From: CAYQNU01 sp964419055
GTDB lineage: Bacteria > Bacteroidota > Bacteroidia > Flavobacteriales_D > Parvicellaceae
Length of the DNA: 64,000 nt
Reading direction: 5' to 3'
Assembly: GCA_964419055.1 (NCBI GenBank)
Contig: CAYQNU010000003.1
Location: 62,001 to 126,000, forward strand
Positions within the stretch are counted from its first letter, which is position 1; each line of letters begins with the position of its first letter. The notes beneath the pieces were generated by a model that saw only the letters and a program-made list of their open reading frames with translations, searched no databases and was not told where the DNA came from. Both the position numbers and the translations under genes were made by a program. Of this stretch, positions 44,001 to 52,500 are shown one piece after another.

Positions 44001-46595
44001 GGTGGAAATACCAGCAGAATAAACGACATTGATAATGACACATATATTGAAACTGAACAATCACCTGATGAAGATTTAATAAGAATAGGTTTGGGAGGTA
44101 CAGAAAAATGGGTCATCACTAATCAACAACTAATTCCTTCGGGATATGGACAATCAGTTCATATTGGTAATGGTGCAGGGAATAATGCTAATTTAGTTTC
44201 TAATCCAAGAAACGTATTTATAGGCGAGTTGTCTGGTAATGCAACCTCATCTGGTACTTTTAATACAGCAGTAGGAGGTAGATCATTTGAGAATAACACT
44301 ACTGGTTTTTATAATACTGCAATGGGTAATAGCTCAATGGAATTCAATATCACTGGAACACACAATACAGCAATTGGCCATGCTTCACTTTTAAACAATA
44401 CAGCTGGAATTTCAAATACAGCAATTGGAACACAAAGTTTAGTTAATTCTGTGGGCAATAATAACGTTGGTTTAGGTTATGGGTCAGGTACTAGTTTAAA
44501 TGCAGGAAATGACAATACTTTTATAGGATATAATACATCAGCAGGCGTTTCACCAATAACTAATGCAACCGCAATAGGCGCTAATGCTGTTGTCAGTCAG
44601 AGTAATAGTTTAATACTTGGTAACAATACCAATGTAGGTATTGGTATTAGTTCACCAATGACTAAGTTACACGTTGCTGAAAATTCAAATTCGGTAATTC
44701 TTAATCAAGTTGCTTCAAATGTTTCAAATATTCAAAGCGGCATTATAATGGGTCGTTCTAGAGGAACCGTTGCAGTACCTACACCCATTCAAAGTGGTGA
44801 TAGTTTTGGTGAATTTGGCTTTATCGGTTACGATGGTACTGGTTTTAATCAGCCATCCGCGGGTATTAGAGCTGAAGCTACTGAAAATTTTTCTTCAACA
44901 AATACAGGTGCCAAACTTTTATTTTCTACAACTCCAAATGGGTCAAATTCAGGTAATGAAAGAATGGTAATTGAAAATGATGGTAGTGTAGGAATCAACA
45001 CAACAACTCCAAGTGCTACATTAGATGTTGTAGGTACTTTTCAATATCAAAATGCGAGTGCTGTTTCAGGTTATGTTTTAACATCAACAGATGGATTGGG
45101 TAATGCCACTTGGCAACCCGCACCTGGTGGTGGCACAAGACTAAATGATACAGATAATGATACGTATATTGAGGTAGAACAAGCGGCTGATGAAGACATC
45201 ATACGTTTTTATGATGGTGGAGTAGAATATTTTACAATGAATAATGGCAGAATTGATGTTTTGAACACTAATAATTCTACTTTTATGGGACGCAATTCTG
45301 GTTTAGTAAGTACAGGAACTAACAATACAGGATATGGCTTTCAAACACTGCAAGCGAACACTTCAGGACAACAAAATACTACCTTAGGTGGCAATGCTAT
45401 GTTGGCAAATACAACCGGTTCATTTAATGTGGCATTGGGTAATCAAGCCCTTCAAAATGGTACAGGAACTGCTAATAATGTAGCCGTTGGTTACAGAACT
45501 TTATTGAGTAATACTTCAAGTAATATTGTAGCCGTTGGATATACAGCTCTACAAAATAACACCACTGGATTTCAAAATACTGCTATAGGATATAGAGCAT
45601 TGTTTTCAAACTCCACAGGTTCGGACAATACTGCCTTAGGGTATAATTCTGGGAATAGCATGGTATCATCATTTAGAATGACTGCTATCGGAAGTAATGC
45701 ATTGTCAAATAATACATCAAATGATAATACGGCTATTGGAGCAAATGCCCTTAACGCTAATACCACTGCAGCCAACAACACAGCTGTTGGATCTAATGCG
45801 TTATCTGCTGTAACAACGGGAGGAAACAATACAGCCGTTGGTTACAATTCAATGTTATTTACTACAGGATTCCAAAGTACTGCTGTTGGAGCTTCTTCAT
45901 TACAAGCAAATACTACTGGAAGTAATAACAACGCTTTCGGCCTTAATGCATTAGGCACAAATACCACCGGTGGAAGCAACTCAGCATTTGGGAATTTATC
46001 TCTACAAAATAATATTGCAGGTGGAAATAACTCAGCTTTTGGAAATCAATCATTATTAAATACAACTGGATCAAACAATACGGCAATAGGTTACGATGCA
46101 GGTATTACTAATGCTAGTGGAGCAAATAATACTTTTTTAGGTTATAACGCCAATCCTACCGTTGCAACTTTAACAAATGCCAGCGCAATAGGTTACAATG
46201 CTACAGTTGGCCAAAGCAATGCAATGATTCTAGGTGATGGAACCATAAATGTAGGTATTGGTACTTCAACTCCGAATTCGACCTTATCTACTGTAGGATC
46301 TCATAGTGTTAATATTGTAACATCTGCATTAGCAACAATAACTCTAACCAATACTGATTATGTTTTAGTTAAAACAGGAGCAGGTGCCACTGTTGTTAAT
46401 TTACCTCAAGCTTCTACATGCTCTGGAAGGGTATATAAAATAGCTAAATCAGCTTCTACAGGTGTTTTAACTATAGATGCTTTCGGTTCTGAATTAGTTG
46501 ATGGCGCAATAACTTTAGTGCTGAATAGTGCAGTAAGTGTCGGTGTAGAAATTATCAGTAATGGTGCACAATGGTATGTTATTTCTAAATTCTAA
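41094..46595 (+). CDS. 1833-residue repeat adhesin: collagen-like segments, 37-residue repeats and YadA-head-like beta-rolls
   Basis: Secreted repeat protein. Signal peptide residues 1-21 (ending FVAQS). Residues 22-130 form a beta-domain (IPQLINYQAVAHNSNGG ... VPYALASQS) seen at the start of many Bacteroidota fibre proteins. Residues about 170-218 are a DUF7151-like segment (GTDDNNNSILDAGEIDGSYFICNG). Then come Gly-X-Y collagen-like stretches (GATGPAG, GTNGTNG) alternating with a WLGSL ... FVWDGSAWQTVAQDG module, four copies. Six copies of a Ca-binding-like DADxDPLNEIELP repeat follow. Two blocks of NTAIGxxAL / NNTTG repeats like the trimeric YadA head are near residues 1040-1160 and 1395-1680. 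The end (IISNGAQWYVISKF) is not a T9SS sorting domain. A 167-residue type B protein follows 7 bases later. Likely a cell-surface fibre. Confidence 0.87.
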   Translation: MKKIIAFITLVLLSTPIFVAQSIPQLINYQAVAHNSNGGPLANQSVSATVIIRSGGATGPIVYQEAHAVTTNQFGLFYYQIGNGSIVSGTFSAINWGAQPHFLNTIVNGDDLGTVQLISVPYALASQSTRGINNIPVSTTTPSNGNVLVFNGVSGQWESQAPSGVAGSNSILTSIVETPGANCLNGGYQMQYGTDDNNNSILDAGEIDGSYFICNGNDGATGPAGATGATGPAGTNGTNGISLVWLGSLASAPGSPNLNEAYYNTTSGQSFVWDGSAWQTVAQDGAVGPAGATGATGPAGATGATGPAGTNGTNGISITWLGSLAAAPATPNLNEAYYNTTSGQSFVWDGSAWQTVAQDGATGAAGTNGTNGTNGISITWLGSLAAAPATPNLNEAYYNTTSGQSFVWDGSAWQTVAQDGATGAAGTNGTNGTNGISITWLGSLAAAPATPNLNEAYYNTTSGQSFVWDGSAWQTVAQDGVINVTGSSIGDVLVWDGTNWVSGVDQVNDADSDPLNEIELPTTANIGDVLVFDGTNWVAGIDGDTDAFNEIELPSAANLGDVLVWNGSSWSAGPDMFTDADSDPLNEIELPTSATIGEALVWNGSAWAPTMINVNDADNDPLNEIELPTSATIGEALIWNGSAWVPTVINVNDADNDPLNEIELPTTATIGEALVWNGSAWVPNAINVNDADSDPSNEIELPTSATTNDVLTWDGSAWVASASTSQNIYNTDGTVTAPRIVTQGANSITYKTSGIGTVLANFEHSGFSGGVINIDHATTQSTTLNFRNNTSTTPVTLGSITGGSGGLRLDGGTGGRVAVGHSASLGKFAVQHAATQASPTINLQQTDLNLNRIHFRNSPVASKFWEIAAETDASDASSGYSINYFNGTTYNIHLLTYGNGKTAINGSGFVPVANSSMFDVFGTSSFHDSVTIRTTSGDPYTLPMADGPANYIIQTNGAGVLTWVDPSSFGGNTSRINDIDNDTYIETEQSPDEDLIRIGLGGTEKWVITNQQLIPSGYGQSVHIGNGAGNNANLVSNPRNVFIGELSGNATSSGTFNTAVGGRSFENNTTGFYNTAMGNSSMEFNITGTHNTAIGHASLLNNTAGISNTAIGTQSLVNSVGNNNVGLGYGSGTSLNAGNDNTFIGYNTSAGVSPITNATAIGANAVVSQSNSLILGNNTNVGIGISSPMTKLHVAENSNSVILNQVASNVSNIQSGIIMGRSRGTVAVPTPIQSGDSFGEFGFIGYDGTGFNQPSAGIRAEATENFSSTNTGAKLLFSTTPNGSNSGNERMVIENDGSVGINTTTPSATLDVVGTFQYQNASAVSGYVLTSTDGLGNATWQPAPGGGTRLNDTDNDTYIEVEQAADEDIIRFYDGGVEYFTMNNGRIDVLNTNNSTFMGRNSGLVSTGTNNTGYGFQTLQANTSGQQNTTLGGNAMLANTTGSFNVALGNQALQNGTGTANNVAVGYRTLLSNTSSNIVAVGYTALQNNTTGFQNTAIGYRALFSNSTGSDNTALGYNSGNSMVSSFRMTAIGSNALSNNTSNDNTAIGANALNANTTAANNTAVGSNALSAVTTGGNNTAVGYNSMLFTTGFQSTAVGASSLQANTTGSNNNAFGLNALGTNTTGGSNSAFGNLSLQNNIAGGNNSAFGNQSLLNTTGSNNTAIGYDAGITNASGANNTFLGYNANPTVATLTNASAIGYNATVGQSNAMILGDGTINVGIGTSTPNSTLSTVGSHSVNIVTSALATITLTNTDYVLVKTGAGATVVNLPQASTCSGRVYKIAKSASTGVLTIDAFGSELVDGAITLVLNSAVSVGVEIISNGAQWYVISKF
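41747..42540 (+). repeat. Collagen-like / WLGSL module repeats, 180-base period
   Basis: WLGSL codons begin at 41826, 42051, 42231 and 42411, so the last three copies have a 180-base period. Bases 42181-42340 and 42361-42520 are identical as far as I can read, indicating recent duplication; the earlier copies differ at a few positions. Confidence 0.9.
42618..43271 (+). repeat. Six DADxDPLNEIELP repeats, 37 residues
   Basis: Repeat starts at 42618, 42723 (shortened), 42828, 42939, 43050 and 43161; the last four are spaced exactly 111 bases. Each has an acidic DxDxDP loop followed by GEALVWNGSAW or a close variant. Confidence 0.88.
44200..44600 (+). repeat. YadA-head-like repeats, first block
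   Basis: Degenerate 14-16-residue units of the form G-x-x-NTAxGxxSLxNNTxG, the left-handed beta-roll pattern of trimeric adhesin heads. Confidence 0.8.
45270..46150 (+). repeat. YadA-head-like repeats, second block
   Basis: About 18 units of the same NTAxGxxALxxNTTG pattern, for example NTAIGYRALFSNSTG and NTAIGANALNANTTA, ending at NTFLGYNANPTVATL. Confidence 0.8.
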
Positions 46596-46602
46596 AAATG
46601 TA

Positions 46603-47106
46603 ATGAAAAACATACTTTTTTACATATTATTTATAGGTTGGGGTTATATAAATGCTCAAACTACAGCTGAACGTTATACAGTTAGTTCAGGAGGTGTCTC
46701 AGTGTCTACAACAAGCGCCACTTATATGTATGACATAGGTGGTGTTGTAGTAAATACAGCTACAACTTCCAATAGTTTTATTACCCAAGGTTTTGAACAA
46801 TCATCCAAAATAATTAATTTAAATGATTTTACGCCTCCCAATACATTTTCACCAAATGATGACGGTGTAAATGATGGTTGGGTAATTGCTTTGCCTACAG
46901 CGGCAAATGTAACCATGAACGTAACTATTTTAAATCGTTGGGGCGACCGTGTGGCGTATATCGAAAATTACAATAACCTCGATCGAATTTGGAATGGATA
47001 TTATGAGACCTCAGGTGAACCCGTTACTGATGGTACCTATTTTTATATAATTGAGTCTAGTGATAATGCCATCCGATTAAATGGTTGGCTTCAAGTTGTA
47101 AGATAA
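46603..47106 (+). CDS. Short secreted protein with type B T9SS (CHU_C) sorting domain
   Basis: A 167-residue protein. I chose ATG 46603 (MKNILFYILFIGWGYINAQ) since this gives a signal peptide; an in-frame ATG at 46561 would overlap the preceding gene. After the signal come about 55 residues of a strand-rich segment (YTVSSGGVSVSTTSATYMYDIGG ... ITQGFEQ) often found beside tail-fibre-like genes. The type B sorting domain starts at NTFSPNDDGVNDGW and ends NGWLQVVR. Starts 7 bases after the stop of the 1833-residue adhesin, so the two are almost certainly co-translated. It could be the sorting-domain-bearing partner of an adhesin that has none of its own. Confidence 0.87.
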   Translation: MKNILFYILFIGWGYINAQTTAERYTVSSGGVSVSTTSATYMYDIGGVVVNTATTSNSFITQGFEQSSKIINLNDFTPPNTFSPNDDGVNDGWVIALPTAANVTMNVTILNRWGDRVAYIENYNNLDRIWNGYYETSGEPVTDGTYFYIIESSDNAIRLNGWLQVVR

Positions 47107-47250
47107 TTCAATATCATCTACGCTTATTCCTTTTTAAGCCAAGTTCATTGGCAACGATTTTCAAAAACACTAAAATTGATCTTTATTTAAATTTATTTTC
47201 TGACCTTTGGCAACCCTCAAAAATACCTCACGTCAAAGCAATTAAGAAAG

Positions 47251-47805
47251 ATGAAATTGGAGCATACGGACATTTCACAACTAATCGATGGTTGCAAGAA
47301 AAATGATAGAACTTGTCAACGAAAGATTTATGAAATGTTGTATGGTAAAATGATGAGTGTTTGCTTGCGATACTGTAGTAGTAGAGATGAAGCACACGAT
47401 GTTTTACAAGACGGTTTTATCAAGGTCTTTGAAAAAATTGGGTTATATAATAATGAAGGTGTTTTTGAAGGGTGGGTAAGGCGTATTATTGTTAATACTG
47501 CTATTGACGCCATCCGAAAAAAGAAACACGAATTTCTAACTGATGACACTACTCCTTATCAAAAGGAGGTAGAGGAAGATGAGAACGATTCCATTTACAG
47601 CTCCATTAAACCGGAAGATATATTAAATGCGATGCATACGTTATCGCCTATGTATAGAGCCGTTTTTAATATGTACGTTATGGAAGGGATGAATCATCAA
47701 GAAATTGCCGAAGAATTAAACATTTCTGTAGGTACTTCAAAATCCAATTTATTTAAGGCAAAGGCTAATATGAAAACAATGTTAATGAACAAATTAAATA
47801 GGTAA
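47251..47805 (+). CDS. ECF-type RNA polymerase sigma factor
   Basis: A 184-residue sigma-70 family factor of the ECF group. Region 2 spans about 25-95 with EAHDVLQDGFIKVFEKI (residues about 48-64) and the -10 binding WVRRIIVNTAIDAIRKKK. Region 4 spans about 125-180 with LSPMYRAVFNMYVMEGMNHQEIAEELNISVGTSKSNLFKAK. Its stop codon TAA overlaps the ATG of the next gene (TAATG). A possible promoter lies upstream: TTG (47176-47178) and GACCTTTG (47202-47209). The neighbour is a membrane-spanning protein, as expected for a sigma/anti-sigma pair. Confidence 0.9.
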   Translation: MKLEHTDISQLIDGCKKNDRTCQRKIYEMLYGKMMSVCLRYCSSRDEAHDVLQDGFIKVFEKIGLYNNEGVFEGWVRRIIVNTAIDAIRKKKHEFLTDDTTPYQKEVEEDENDSIYSSIKPEDILNAMHTLSPMYRAVFNMYVMEGMNHQEIAEELNISVGTSKSNLFKAKANMKTMLMNKLNR

Positions 47806-49133
47806 TGGAAAATAATAACCTAGATAAATTCGAGTCCATGATGAAAGATGCGCTGAATAGCCATCAAGAATCTTATGCTCCCTCAAGTTGGGACGCTCTC
47901 GAAAAACGTTTACCAAAAACGAAAACACCTTTATTCAAATCTCCTTGGTTATGGGGGGCTGCTGCTGTCATAGGTATTGCTTTACCTTTATCTGTGGTAT
48001 TAATGAACAAAACAGAAAACACCCTTACCGATACATCCAAAATTGAAGATTCAGCTTATAGTAATGAGAAAAATGAGGTAAACTCAAGTATAGAAATAAA
48101 TAAAACTGTTTCATCCAACAATAATGAAACATCTGATAATGATCAAATTGCTGAAGTTTTTAATGCATTAAAAACCGATGGAAATACTACTCCAAACAAT
48201 TCAAACGAAAATTCAAATAAAGGCACATCAAGTGAAACCAAAAACCCTTCACCCAATTTGATTGAGACTACACCAAAAGAAATTGTTAACCCTAATGGGA
48301 ACAATTTTTCTGGTCTCAATCAAAATGGTGGAAAGGGTGTTGAATTGACTGTAATTAAACCAACTGCTGATTTCACAATTTCAACCAAAGAAGTATGTGA
48401 AGGAAATCAAATTCTATTAACAACTCAAAAACAAAACGATGTAGATTATTTATGGAGTTTTGGAGATGGCACTTACAGTAAAGATCAAAATCCTAAACAT
48501 ATATATGAAAATGCTGGAAGTTATGTCGTTAGCTTAATCGTCCGATCATCTATTGACAATAATATTTTGACAAAAGCAACGGATGAATTAATTGTTGTGA
48601 ATCCATTACCAAAAATAGATTTCAATTTTGAATTAAAAGATAATCAAGGAATTCCTATTACTTCTTTTATCAATCTTACCGACAAAGGTTATAAATGGAA
48701 CTGGAATACTGGAGATGGTAATGCTTATACTAGCAAAGATCCCGATCATTTGTATTACAGAAAAGGTAAGTATAATGTGACTTTAACCGTTGAGAACGAA
48801 TTTGGTTGCACCAAAGCTTTTACAAAACCAGTTGATATTAAAGAAGATTATAATTTATTAGCACCAAATTCATTTACGCCAAACGGTGATGGAATTAATG
48901 ACTACTTTATTCCTGAAGCTTTAAAAGTAATGGATGTTCAATTTACTATGGCCATAATAAGTATTAATGAAGGCGTTATATTTGAATCCAACAGTTTATC
49001 AAATCCTTGGAATGGAAACAATCAACGAACCGGGACAATATGTGGAGAGGGAACTTATAAATGGGTAGTAAGTTTTATTAATTCAAAAGGTAAAACCGAA
49101 CAATTCACAGGGGCCGTTTTATTGTTGAAATAA
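47805..49133 (+). CDS. Membrane-anchored PKD-domain protein with CHU_C-like end; possible anti-sigma partner
   Basis: A 442-residue protein whose ATG shares its A with the stop of the sigma factor. N-terminus without signal peptide: a short cytoplasmic helix-rich part (residues 1-46, FESMMKDALNSHQESYAPSSWDALEKRLP), a membrane helix at about 47-66 (SPWLWGAAAVIGIALPLSVVLM), then a Ser/Asn/Thr-rich linker to about 180. A PKD domain follows at about 185-265 (YLWSFGDGTYSKDQNPKHIYENAGSY), a second PKD-like at about 270-345, and a CHU_C/gliding-motility type B domain from about 350 (NSFTPNGDGINDYF) to the end. Topology suggests the PKD and CHU_C parts are outside the inner membrane. Inference: an anti-sigma-like regulator that senses surface or secretion status. 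Confidence 0.82.
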   Translation: MENNNLDKFESMMKDALNSHQESYAPSSWDALEKRLPKTKTPLFKSPWLWGAAAVIGIALPLSVVLMNKTENTLTDTSKIEDSAYSNEKNEVNSSIEINKTVSSNNNETSDNDQIAEVFNALKTDGNTTPNNSNENSNKGTSSETKNPSPNLIETTPKEIVNPNGNNFSGLNQNGGKGVELTVIKPTADFTISTKEVCEGNQILLTTQKQNDVDYLWSFGDGTYSKDQNPKHIYENAGSYVVSLIVRSSIDNNILTKATDELIVVNPLPKIDFNFELKDNQGIPITSFINLTDKGYKWNWNTGDGNAYTSKDPDHLYYRKGKYNVTLTVENEFGCTKAFTKPVDIKEDYNLLAPNSFTPNGDGINDYFIPEALKVMDVQFTMAIISINEGVIFESNSLSNPWNGNNQRTGTICGEGTYKWVVSFINSKGKTEQFTGAVLLLK

Positions 49134-49161
49134 CAAAAAAAAAAAATATTTAAAAAGTTTT

Positions 49162-49196
49162 AAAAACTATTACATTTGTTATGTAGTAGTTTTTTG
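49162..49196 (+). terminator. Intrinsic terminator after the PKD/CHU_C gene
   Basis: Stem AAAAACTATTACAT / ATGTAGTAGTTTTT (one mismatch), 5-base loop, with extra T residues after it. The hairpin also contains TACATTTG (49171-49178), a match to the -7 consensus that might serve the next gene. Confidence 0.75.
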
Positions 49197-49213
49197 TTTA
49201 AAAAAAGAAGTGT

Positions 49214-49588
49214 ATGAAAGTAGTATTTTTGGTAATTGTGTTACACGTTTTTAATATGTATTATTCTCAAAATGAATATTCTGTAATTGATTACGAATCC
49301 AAAAGAAAAATCGAATTCGATAATCAAATTAAAATTGAATCAGAAAAAACAATTGTTTATTCAGCATATGTTTTTGAATTAGAAAAAGAAATTGATGCTT
49401 CTACTATAAATTCCATGAAAATGGAGCTTATGGGAGAAGGTCTGACATATTGTTTCTTTGACGAGAAATCATTTAAATTCTATCTAATTTTCCCAATTGA
49501 AATACCGATTGAAAATTTAAAAAACTGTATTTATAAGCAATCTTTGAATTTTATTGACTACACGATTACATATGCAATTAAAAAATAA
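49214..49588 (+). CDS. Small secreted protein of unknown function
   Basis: A 124-residue protein with a signal peptide (MKVVFLVIVLHVFNMYYSQ). The mature part is short, with alternating charged and hydrophobic strands (KTIVYSAYVFELEKEI, SFKFYLIFPIEIPIENL) and two Cys (LTYCFF, NLKNCIY). I do not recognise a family. It sits between the sigma/PKD pair and the giant adhesin, and its stop is only 10 bases before the giant gene's start codon. The two are therefore likely one transcript. Confidence 0.72.
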   Translation: MKVVFLVIVLHVFNMYYSQNEYSVIDYESKRKIEFDNQIKIESEKTIVYSAYVFELEKEIDASTINSMKMELMGEGLTYCFFDEKSFKFYLIFPIEIPIENLKNCIYKQSLNFIDYTITYAIKK

Positions 49589-49598
49589 TTTTCTTAAA

Positions 49599-52500
49599 AT
49601 GAAAATAGCACACAATAATCTTAAAGTAATTATATTTTCTATTATTCTATTTACTTTAAACTCAATCAACATATATGCTCAACCCAGTAATGATAACCCA
49701 TGTAACGCAATTGCCTTAACCCCCAATGCTACCTGTACTTTTGCTACCTACACAAATGCTGCCGCTACGGCAACAGCAGGAGTAACTGCGCCAGGTTGTG
49801 CTAGTTATTCAGGAGGAGATGTCTGGTTTTCAACCGTAATTCCTGCATCAGGCCAAATCACTATTAATACGAATACGGGTGTAATGACCGATGGAGGAAT
49901 GGCAATTTACAGCGGCACCTGTGGTTCACTAACACTAATTGAATGCGATGACGATGATAGCCCAAACGGTTTAATGCCGTTAATTAATTATACGGGGACG
50001 CCCGGTCAGACCATCTTCATTCGAATGTGGGAATTCGGAAATAATAATAACGGAACTTTTAGTATATGTGTACAAACCATTACCCCTCCCCCAGCATTAT
50101 CAAATGACAACCCATGTAATGCAATAGCTTTGACACCATCAACTACTTGTACCTATGCTAATTACACCAATGCTGGTGCAACTGCAACTGCAGGTGTTAC
50201 GGCACCTGGTTGCGCTAATTACTCTGGAGGAGATGTTTGGTTTTCTACTGTTATACCTGCAGGTGGTCAAATTAATATTGACACACAAACTGGAGTTATC
50301 ACCGATGGTGGAATGGCCATCTATAGTGGTACTTGTGGAGCATTGACTTTGATAAGCTGTAATGATGATTCTAGTCCAAATGGTGCCATGCCATTGATTA
50401 GTTATACAGGCACACCTGGTCAAACCATTTTTATACGTGTTTGGGAATATGGAAATGATAATAATGGCACTTTTGGGATTTGTGTTCAAGCCATAGTTCC
50501 AACTTGTAGTGATGGAATTTTAAATCAAAATGAAACAGGTATTGATTGTGGTGGAGTTTGTCCAGCCTGTCCTCCTGCTACAAATCAGGATTGTCCGGGG
50601 GCTATTCCAGTTTGTCAAAACGTTTATTCTCAAGCAACTGCTTATAGCGGAACTGGTAATATTCCGAATGAAATTAATTCACTAATTTCTTGTTTAGGAT
50701 CTGGAGAAAAAAATGATGTTTGGTATACTTTCACCGTTCAACAATCAGGTAATTTATGTTTCAGTATTACTCCTAACATATTGTCTGATGATTACGATTG
50801 GGCGTTGTATAACTTGACAACAGCCAACTGTAATCAAATAGGAACCAATGCTGCATTAGAGGTGAGTTGCAATTTTTCGGGTGTATCGGGTATTACGGGA
50901 GCCAATGGCGCTGCAGGTGTTCAGAATAATCCATGTGTAGCTGTTACTGCAGGACAAACTTACGTACTAAATGTAAGTCAATTTAGTGTTTCTACAGGTG
51001 GTTATACTTTAAATTTTGGAGCTTCTTCGGCCGTAATTTTTGATAATGTACCGCCAGCTATTCAATCAGTTATTCAACCTATAGCATGTGGGGCAACAAC
51101 ATTATCATTCAATTTTACTGAAAATATTTTATGTTCCACTGTTTCTAATGCGGATTTTACGTTAACAGGACCAGGTGGGCCTTACACTTTATCAGGAGTC
51201 ACAGGACTTTCTTGTTCAGGTGCTGCAGGTCAAGAAAATAATTTTTCGGCTACTGTTTCTCCCCCATTAACAGCATCTGGCTCTTATCAATTATGTTTAA
51301 CTAGTGCAGCTGGAAGTGTTACCGATTTATGTGGAAACGTAGCTCCTGCAGGATGTCTAAATTTTACTATTACTAATGGTATTACAGCTACTGCAGCAGC
51401 TAACCAAACAATTTGTGCAGGAGGTACGGGTGTAAACTTAACGGGTTCAGCAAGTGGTGGGTCAGGTTATACATATAGTTGGACACCAACAGCTGGTTTG
51501 AGCAATCCCAATATCGCAAATCCCATTGCTACACCAGCAACTACAACAACGTATACATTGGTTGCAACATCTTCAAATGGATGTGCTGCTTCAGCCACTA
51601 CCACTGTAACTGTCAATCCTGCTCCAACAGTAAGTGTTACTCCCTCTACCACTATTTGTCAGGGTAACAGTGTGAATCTTACAGCAAGTGGAATGACTAC
51701 CTATTCTTGGACTCCGACAACGGGATTAACACCAACAACAGGTGCAACTGTTTCGGCAAGTCCTGCAGCAACGCAAGTATACACCGTTACTGGTAGTACA
51801 CCGGGTTGTCCAAATTCAACAGCATCAACAACTGTAACAGTAACTATCCGTCCTATACCTAACTTTACAGTTGGAGGGAATTTTTGTGCCGGTGCATCAA
51901 GTGTCAATTTTACTAACACCACTACTTTAGCTACGGGTGCTACAACTTATGCTTGGACTTTTCCTAGTGGAACACCTGCTAGTTCAACAGCTGCAAGTCC
52001 AAGTGGTGTAACATGGGCAACTCCTGGTACCTACAATATTACATTGGTAGCTACAACCGCGGGATGTTCAAATACAGTTACTATTCCCATAACAATTAAT
52101 CCCGCTCCAACTGTTTCGATTACTAGAACACAACCTCCTTGTAACGGTGGGAACGGTACCATTACAGCAACAGGTTCTGTAGCTGGTACTTTTTCATGGA
52201 GTTCTGGCCAAACAACAGCTGGGGTTCACACGGTTCCTCCGGGAAGTTATACCGTAACTTTTACAAGTGCTGCAGGTTGTGTAGCTACTGCTACAACAAC
52301 TGTTACAGCGCCTCCCGTTTTAGCGATAACTGCCTCTGGAACCAATGCCACTTGTGTTGGAACTTGCAATGGAACGTTGACGGCTAATACAGCTACAGGA
52401 GGAACTGCTCCTTATACTTATTCTTGGAATGGTGGTTTGGGTGCTGGTCAAAACAAAACCAGTGTTTGCGCAGGAACATATATTGTAACCGTAACGGATG

